NCBI GenBank assembly: GCA_009843725.1
Contig: VYCX01000084.1
Coordinates: forward strand, 1-10,750
Direction: 5' to 3'
Length of the DNA stretch: 10,750 nt
Source: Boseongicola sp. SB0675_bin_26
GTDB lineage: Bacteria > Pseudomonadota > Alphaproteobacteria > Rhodobacterales > Rhodobacteraceae
Part shown: piece by piece, positions 8,016 through 10,750 of the stretch
Layout of the letters: the number at the start of each line of letters is the position of its first letter
Numbering within the stretch: the first letter of the stretch is position 1
The notes under the pieces: model-generated
What the model was told of the DNA's origin: nothing
The model's input: the letters and a program-made list of their open reading frames with translations, nothing else
Databases searched by the model: none
Position numbers and translations under genes: made by a program

Positions 8016-8300
8016 ATGACTGACAGACACGTCCTTCGCAACGAATGCGAACAGGCCATGCTGCAACTGGAAAACGCGTTCCTAAAGTGCATGGGGGAAA
8101 GCAACAGCAAGCGCTGGTTCAATGTTTCTGGCGTTGCTGACGAACTGGCCTTTGGCAGATTGATACTTGGCTACCATACCATTGACGGTGCAGCCCTTGG
8201 CAGGGCAATCGCTGAACGACTGGAACACAAGAAATTGGTCGAGATAGAACGTCCTATACGCGGCCCGTGGAAAATTCGCCGCACGTTGGGACCACGCTGA
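8016..8300 (+). CDS. Unknown 94-residue protein, possibly winged-helix-like
   Basis: A short protein starting MTDRHVLRNECEQAML. The ATG at 8016 is preceded by GGGAG nine bases upstream, an acceptable ribosome binding site. Codon use contains more A/T than parC or aconitase X. The middle (RWFNVSGVADELAFGRLILG) and the following helices, then KKLVEIERPIRGPWKIRRTLG, suggest a helix-turn-helix followed by a beta-hairpin wing with basic residues. A DNA-binding role is possible, but this is pattern reading, not a family match. There is no signal peptide or membrane segment. It lies on the same strand as the UPF0175-like gene, 75 bases upstream, and as the small membrane protein, 58 bases downstream, so a short operon is plausible. 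Confidence 0.7.
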   Translation: MTDRHVLRNECEQAMLQLENAFLKCMGESNSKRWFNVSGVADELAFGRLILGYHTIDGAALGRAIAERLEHKKLVEIERPIRGPWKIRRTLGPR

Positions 8301-8319
8301 AGATTGGAGGGAAGTGCGC

Positions 8320-8349
8320 TTGTCACTTGGCGTGAGACCGTCCTATAAA
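8320..8349 (+). promoter_or_regulatory. Promoter for the small membrane protein gene
   Basis: TTGTCA (8320-8325), an 18-base spacer and TATAAA (8344-8349) form a good vegetative promoter on the plus strand. The predicted start, near 8356, is within a few bases of the ATG at 8358. The transcript would be leaderless, or would use the second ATG at 8364, which has GGA seven bases before it. Confidence 0.45.
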
Positions 8350-8357
8350 GTGTGGAA

Positions 8358-8516
8358 ATGAACATGCATTCCGCCATTATCCTTGCAGCCGCACTTGTTC
8401 TGTCGGTCGCAATCTACGTCTATTTCTCGCCGTACCAGTCCTGCGTTCGGGGTATTGCTGAACGGGATGCGCACAAAGCCTGTGCGGCACTTTTGGGAAG
8501 TGGCGGAACCTGGTAG
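8358..8516 (+). CDS. 52-residue single-pass membrane protein
   Basis: A very small gene. It encodes a 52-residue protein starting MNMHSAIILAAALVL. Residues 5-23 form one hydrophobic helix, followed by YFSPYQSCVRG and then KACAALLGSGG near the end. The layout is a short N-terminus, one inner-membrane helix and a C-terminal tail with two cysteines (Cys29 and Cys42) that could pair if the tail is periplasmic. The helix plus YFSPYQSCVR pattern resembles small unnamed proteins I recall from alphaproteobacteria, usually without annotation. The first ATG may be read leaderless; the second (8364) has a weak ribosome binding site. The function is unknown. The hydrophobic helix, good promoter and hydrophilic Cys tail argue for a real gene. 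Confidence 0.72.
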   Translation: MNMHSAIILAAALVLSVAIYVYFSPYQSCVRGIAERDAHKACAALLGSGGTW

Positions 8517-8525
8517 AATCGCAAC

Positions 8526-8555
8526 GCCCCGCAGGTTTGGCGGCCAGGGCGGGGC
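8526..8555. terminator. Hairpin between converging genes
   Basis: GCCCCGC (8526-8532) and GCGGGGC (8549-8555) make a 7 bp GC stem with a 16-base loop, placed between the converging stop codons of the small membrane protein (8516) and the HEPN gene (8569). There is no T run after the stem on either strand; the nearby A run, 8563-8568, lies within the upstream flank for the minus strand. It may slow or protect transcripts rather than act as a full intrinsic terminator. Confidence 0.35.
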
Positions 8556-8568
8556 GGACGACAAAAAA

Positions 8569-9039
8569 TCACTCTCGGTGCTTCATCACTGTCCAGACCG
8601 CAAATGCTCGCTTGTGCTTGATCTGCGCCTTTTCCAGTTTCTTGATTGCAGTGTCGGCAGAGTCAATTTCGGTGATGACAACTTGGCGTGTCAATTTGTG
8701 TGATGGGTCATAGTCAGCCTTGTGCCGCTTTTCCTGAAAGGCTGCAAACTGATTGGCAAAATCCAGAATTTCCGCTGGAAACTGGGGAATCAAGCCAGAC
8801 CTGCACTGAGATTTGGCATGTCGATGCTCTACGGCACGGTATGCTTGGTTCCAAGCACCTTGACTCCTCTGGGATGGGGTTTTCCCGACCAAGGTATCGG
8901 CGCAATTCCGGCAAATCGCGTGGAACATGGCGTAGTAAGCTGAGCTCAATGCCCTCTTGAGATCCGCCTGTTTTGGAGAACCTATCTGGCCTTCTCCAGC
9001 CAACTTCCTGGCGCTGGCGATCAGGTCACGCGGTTGCAT
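8569..9039 (-). CDS. HEPN-domain protein, candidate ribonuclease toxin
   Basis: 156 residues from the ATG at 9039. This start overlaps the partner's stop by 14 bases; the longer frame from 9093 lies inside the partner gene. The HEPN fold signs are clear: a helix with ALSSAYYAMFHAICRN (residues 30-45), and later FQEKRHKADYDPSHKLT, whose R..ADYDP element matches HEPN proteins of the COG1895/PF05168 kind. Two later helices (EIDSADTAIKKLEKAQIKHK) complete a small all-helical domain. Many HEPN proteins are RNases in toxin-antitoxin or phage-defence systems, using a conserved Arg and a nearby polar residue; Arg105 is the candidate here. The classical Rx4-6H spacing is not exact, so activity is uncertain. 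It is probably cytoplasmic. Translational overlap with the partner indicates a two-gene module. Confidence 0.85.
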   Translation of the reverse strand: MQPRDLIASARKLAGEGQIGSPKQADLKRALSSAYYAMFHAICRNCADTLVGKTPSQRSQGAWNQAYRAVEHRHAKSQCRSGLIPQFPAEILDFANQFAAFQEKRHKADYDPSHKLTRQVVITEIDSADTAIKKLEKAQIKHKRAFAVWTVMKHRE

Positions 9040-9310
9040 CCGCGGCTTCTTCTCGTGTCTTGAACCACAAGATAGGAAAGAGATCTGAACCAATTTCGTT
9101 CAGCGGCCTGCGCAAGTGCCGTATCAGTCCAAGAACTTGGTCGGGATCAAGCCTGTCGTCTTCCGCTTCGAACACGACAGTGATGTCAAGAATCGGATCA
9201 CCGTCAGCGTCTTTGCCTTCTTTGACAAGCAAATCAACTATCTTCGCCGACGCAAGATGTTCTTCAAGAACCTGCCTCACAACTGCGTCGCGATCGAAAT
9301 TTTGTGTCAT
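9026..9310 (-). CDS. Acidic partner of the HEPN protein, candidate antitoxin
   Basis: 94 residues from the ATG at 9310, beginning MTQNFDRDAVVRQVLEEHL. A GTG at 9346 would extend it by 12 residues. However, a TATAAT at 9354-9349 puts the transcription start near 9341, downstream of the GTG, so the ATG is preferred. The body alternates acidic and hydrophobic segments: DADGDPILDITVVFEAEDD, then LDPDQVLGLIRHLRRPLNEI, then FPILWFKTREEA. This suggests a small alpha/beta fold. The usual HEPN partner is a MNT-type nucleotidyltransferase, but no GSxxxDxD-type motif is present. I recall similar small unnamed proteins beside HEPN genes, but the family cannot be named with certainty. The stop overlaps the HEPN start by 14 bases, and the order partner-then-toxin fits a toxin-antitoxin module. 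Confidence 0.78.
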   Translation of the reverse strand: MTQNFDRDAVVRQVLEEHLASAKIVDLLVKEGKDADGDPILDITVVFEAEDDRLDPDQVLGLIRHLRRPLNEIGSDLFPILWFKTREEAADATA

Positions 9311-9348
9311 GCCATGTAATTTTCTGGGTGGTGTCGTGGTCGCCACCC

Positions 9349-9379
9349 ATTATAAAAGATGTCAAGTGGTAACACGCAA
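9349..9379 (-). promoter_or_regulatory. Promoter of the partner/HEPN module with repeated TTGAC boxes
   Basis: The minus strand has a perfect TATAAT (9354-9349) with TTGCGT (9379-9374) at a 19-base spacing. Around it, (A)GTTGAC (9385-9380) and (A)CTTGAC (9366-9361) form a direct repeat about two helix turns apart. The second copy lies in the spacer. This is what an autoregulated toxin-antitoxin operator could look like. The start would be near 9341, giving a leader of about 30 bases to the ATG at 9310. Confidence 0.5.
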
Positions 9380-9521
9380 GTCAACTATTTGTTTTCGATT
9401 CACCCTACTATATTTCTGTCTTCATGTTGTTCTATACGCAACTAAATGACTGAATCGCTTCATCTCGACTTTGAAAAATTTCTGCCCACTGCATACGGTA
9501 CGCCGCTAGATGCGGAACGCA

Positions 9522-9551
9522 ACGCCCCCGAAGCGCGAACTTCGGGGGCGT
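9522..9551. terminator. Strong 12 bp hairpin downstream of the coiled-coil gene
   Basis: ACGCCCCCGAAG and CTTCGGGGGCGT form a perfect 12 bp stem with a 6-base loop. It lies about 50 bases after the stop of the coiled-coil protein gene on the minus strand. There is no T run on either strand (minus tail TGCGTTCCGC). It probably ends or stabilises the minus-strand transcript of the secreted/coiled-coil pair. A 38-codon plus-strand frame (9446-9562) passes through it and is judged unlikely to be a gene. Confidence 0.55.
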
Positions 9552-9598
9552 CGGCGTTGTAGAGGTCGGAAGCAGGAGCGTCCAGAACGGTTTGCCGT

Positions 9599-9970
9599 TC
9601 ACTGGAAAACCACGGCCAGCACGACGACGAAGACAATGAGAACGACGACCATGCCGATGACCAGTTCGACATTCTCGTTGGACTGAACCTGCGACTGCAG
9701 CAGACTGATCGACGCTATGGACTCGTCTATGTCCCTTTCGGTCTGTTCCGACTCCTTCAAGGCTTGCAAAACGTCAAACAACTGTTCTTCGGCAGAACGC
9801 CTTGCTTCATACGACGAGGCAGGGTCGTCCAGCATGCGGCGCAAGTTGAATGCGACTTCCCTGAATTCGCTTTGGGAGTCCCGGCTTATCTGTCTGGCTT
9901 CTTTCAAGGATGCAAGAGTCTGCGCCGTGTCGGCTTTCAGGTCAGCCACTGACGCAATTCCACACGTCAT
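9599..9970 (-). CDS. Tail-anchored coiled-coil membrane protein
   Basis: 123 residues from the ATG at 9970. It has a long helical, charged body (ADLKADTAQTLASLKEARQ, later YEARRSAEEQLFDVLQALKE) with coiled-coil character to about residue 98. A C-terminal hydrophobic segment ends the chain: VELVIGMVVVLIVFVVVLAV, residues 101-123. With no N-terminal signal, it should be anchored by its C-terminus, with the coiled coil in the cytoplasm. The start overlaps the secreted protein gene by 29 bases. A GTG at 9949 would overlap it by only eight and is an alternative. The two genes are clearly co-transcribed. The family and function are not recognised; a membrane-bound scaffold is a reasonable guess. 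Confidence 0.72.
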   Translation of the reverse strand: MTCGIASVADLKADTAQTLASLKEARQISRDSQSEFREVAFNLRRMLDDPASSYEARRSAEEQLFDVLQALKESEQTERDIDESIASISLLQSQVQSNENVELVIGMVVVLIVFVVVLAVVFQ

Positions 9971-10265
9971 GGAATGCAGTGATTTCCGCTTTCCTTGCTC
10001 TTGCCGTCGCGCGTTCGGACACCCAGAGGTTGGCGTCGACAACATCCAGTTCGGCGTCTGTGGCCCCGCCTTCGGTGCCGTAGGTCTCCATCAGGGCGTT
10101 CAGTTCATCGCGAAGCCTGGCATCCTGTTTGACCGACTCCAGAACGACATTCTTTGCATCAAGCCAAGCGTTCATCGCCGGTACGCACGCTTCAGGGACG
10201 TGCGCCGATGCTACCGTTCCGCAAGCCAGCACCGCCGCCACGGCGGCGGCGCACATCTTTCGCAT
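9942..10265 (-). CDS. Secreted small protein with two cysteines
   Basis: 107 residues. The ATG at 10265 has a near-ideal ribosome binding site, GGAGG seven bases upstream, and is preferred to the ATG at 10289. The N-terminus MRKMCAAAVAAVLACGTVAS is a signal peptide with probable cleavage after Ala21 (A-S-A/HVPEA). The string VLAC makes a lipoprotein site at Cys15 a less likely alternative. The mature part is helical and charged, with cysteines at 27 (EACVP) and 104 (WNCVSG) near its two ends, well placed for one disulphide in the periplasm. It overlaps the coiled-coil membrane protein gene downstream, suggesting they act together across or at the inner membrane. Its leader is strongly structured. 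No family is recognised. Confidence 0.8.
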   Translation of the reverse strand: MRKMCAAAVAAVLACGTVASAHVPEACVPAMNAWLDAKNVVLESVKQDARLRDELNALMETYGTEGGATDAELDVVDANLWVSERATARARKAEITAFHDVWNCVSG

Positions 10266-10297
10266 TGTGAAACCTCCAATAGTCAGCACAATGGAGG
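10263..10297 (-). promoter_or_regulatory. Leader that can hide the start of the secreted-protein gene
   Basis: On the minus strand, CCTCCATTGTG (10297-10287) can pair in two ways with the start region. CCTCCA pairs with the Shine-Dalgarno TGGAGG (10278-10273), and CATTGTG pairs with CACAATG, which includes the ATG (10269-10263). Either pairing would block ribosome loading. Two more short hairpins lie just upstream: CTCTG-AACGAA-CAGAG (10315-10300) and CCATCAT/ATGATGG arms at 10325-10343. The region may be a translational control element or thermosensor. Confidence 0.4.
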
Positions 10298-10575
10298 CGC
10301 TCTGTTCGTTCAGAGTAGGTCATGATGATGGCGACCCCATCATTGTGCCTGGCTGGAGTGGTCCTGATCCGACCGCTTCCGCCGTTTTGAGAACAACGAC
10401 CGGGCGGGTGCCGGGCCGTTGCGAACTGTATCCAAGTCGGAAACGTCCCCGCTTATTCGCCAAGGCGTCGGGGAGCTACCCCTTGCCGGGTCAGGCTTAT
10501 TCGGCGGGCGACCCGGCATAGCGGATCGTCTAGAATTGTTGCGGGAGGAATGCTGGCGCGATTCGGGCCAGAAAG
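10298..10575. other. Gap before the edge gene, with structured RNA-like elements
   Basis: About 280 bases between the secreted-protein leader and the partial gene. Frames passing through are Arg/Pro-rich and unsupported. The stretch holds several inverted repeats, including the tandem hairpins at 10446-10518, which are listed separately. A promoter for the secreted protein should be here, but only weak candidates are visible. Confidence 0.5.
10446..10518 (-). ncRNA. Tandem hairpins with a shared loop, possible structured RNA
   Basis: Two stem-loops lie side by side. Read on the minus strand, the first has a 9 bp stem TGCCGGGTC/GACCCGGCA (10518-10510 with 10492-10484) and a 17-base loop. The second has a 6 bp stem TCCCCG/CGGGGA (10474-10469 with 10451-10446) and a 17-base loop. 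Both loops end in the same form, G(C/G)CGAATAAGC, so the structure is duplicated rather than accidental. They lie 60 bases after the stop of the edge gene and about 180 bases before the secreted-protein start. No known riboswitch or RNA family is recognised. The strand is inferred from the genes around it. Confidence 0.4.
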
Positions 10576-10750
10576 TCAATTTCCGTCGCTGCGGGATGTC
10601 TCGGTCGTGCCGTCCGGCTTGGTCACCGTGACTTCAAATTCGTCCTTGAGGCCAATGTGGTCGCCCCTCTCGAAATCGTAGATCCGTTCCGGCTTTCTGA
10701 ACGCCTTTCGGCATTGGCTCCATGCGGTCCTTATCTCGCCGCTGTATGCC
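10576..10750 (-). CDS. C-terminal end of an unknown protein (cut by the right edge)
   Basis: An open frame enters from the right edge and ends at a TGA at 10578-10576, giving 57 visible residues. It reads AYSGEIRTAWSQCRKAFRKP, then IYDFERGDHIGLKDEFEVTV, then TKPDGTTETSRSDGN. The natural-looking mix of residues and the hydrophilic ending after a beta-like stretch support a real gene. No start is visible and the family is not recognised. It reads in the same direction as the secreted-protein gene but is separated from it by about 310 bases. Confidence 0.6.
   Translation of the reverse strand, partial: AYSGEIRTAWSQCRKAFRKPERIYDFERGDHIGLKDEFEVTVTKPDGTTETSRSDGN

Noticed and set aside
7931..8023. 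30-residue frame overlapping the UPF0175-like gene, considered as a toxin remnant
   Set aside because: Too short, and no PIN-domain signature such as an early conserved Asp after a hydrophobic strand.
9446..9562. 38-residue plus-strand frame (MTESLHLDFEKFLP...)
   Set aside because: Its second half is the 12 bp hairpin at 9522-9551; no ribosome binding site; most likely chance.
10340..10579. 79-residue minus-strand frame over the tandem hairpins
   Set aside because: Composition is Arg/Pro/Ser-rich, the start lies across the stop of the edge gene without a ribosome binding site, and the RNA structure explains the region better.

Overview
GC-rich bacterial DNA, most likely from an alphaproteobacterium. 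This is inferred from the ParC sequence style, the EF-Tu N-terminus beginning MAKEKF, and the high GC at third codon positions. No rRNA, tRNA, CRISPR array or transposase was found.

The left two thirds (1-7458) is a minus-strand housekeeping block. From right to left it holds parC (topoisomerase IV subunit A), a single-chain aconitase X (DUF126 and DUF521 domains fused), a 56-residue small protein with a very strong ribosome binding site, a TPR-type protein whose start overlaps the small protein's stop (ATGA), and the first 17 codons of tuf (EF-Tu) running off the left edge. Two stretches are unusually empty for a bacterium: about 670 bases between tuf and the TPR gene, and about 600 bases between aconitase X and parC. 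They carry only arginine- and proline-rich frames.

The right third (7500-10750) looks accessory. It is visibly richer in A/T after about 8000 and is made of short genes. On the plus strand are a UPF0175-like antitoxin candidate, a 94-residue unknown protein and a 52-residue membrane protein. On the minus strand is a two-gene module, a 94-residue acidic partner followed by a HEPN-domain protein with a 14-base overlap. It has its own TATAAT promoter with a 19-base-spaced TTGAC direct repeat. Next come a secreted two-cysteine protein overlapping a tail-anchored coiled-coil protein, and finally the 3' end of an unknown gene cut by the right edge.

The most interesting items are: the HEPN pair, whose partner has no visible nucleotidyltransferase motif; the tandem hairpins at 10446-10518 that share the loop GCGAATAAGC; the structured leader of the secreted-protein gene, where one segment can pair with either the Shine-Dalgarno or the start codon; and the small-protein/TPR couple beside aconitase X.
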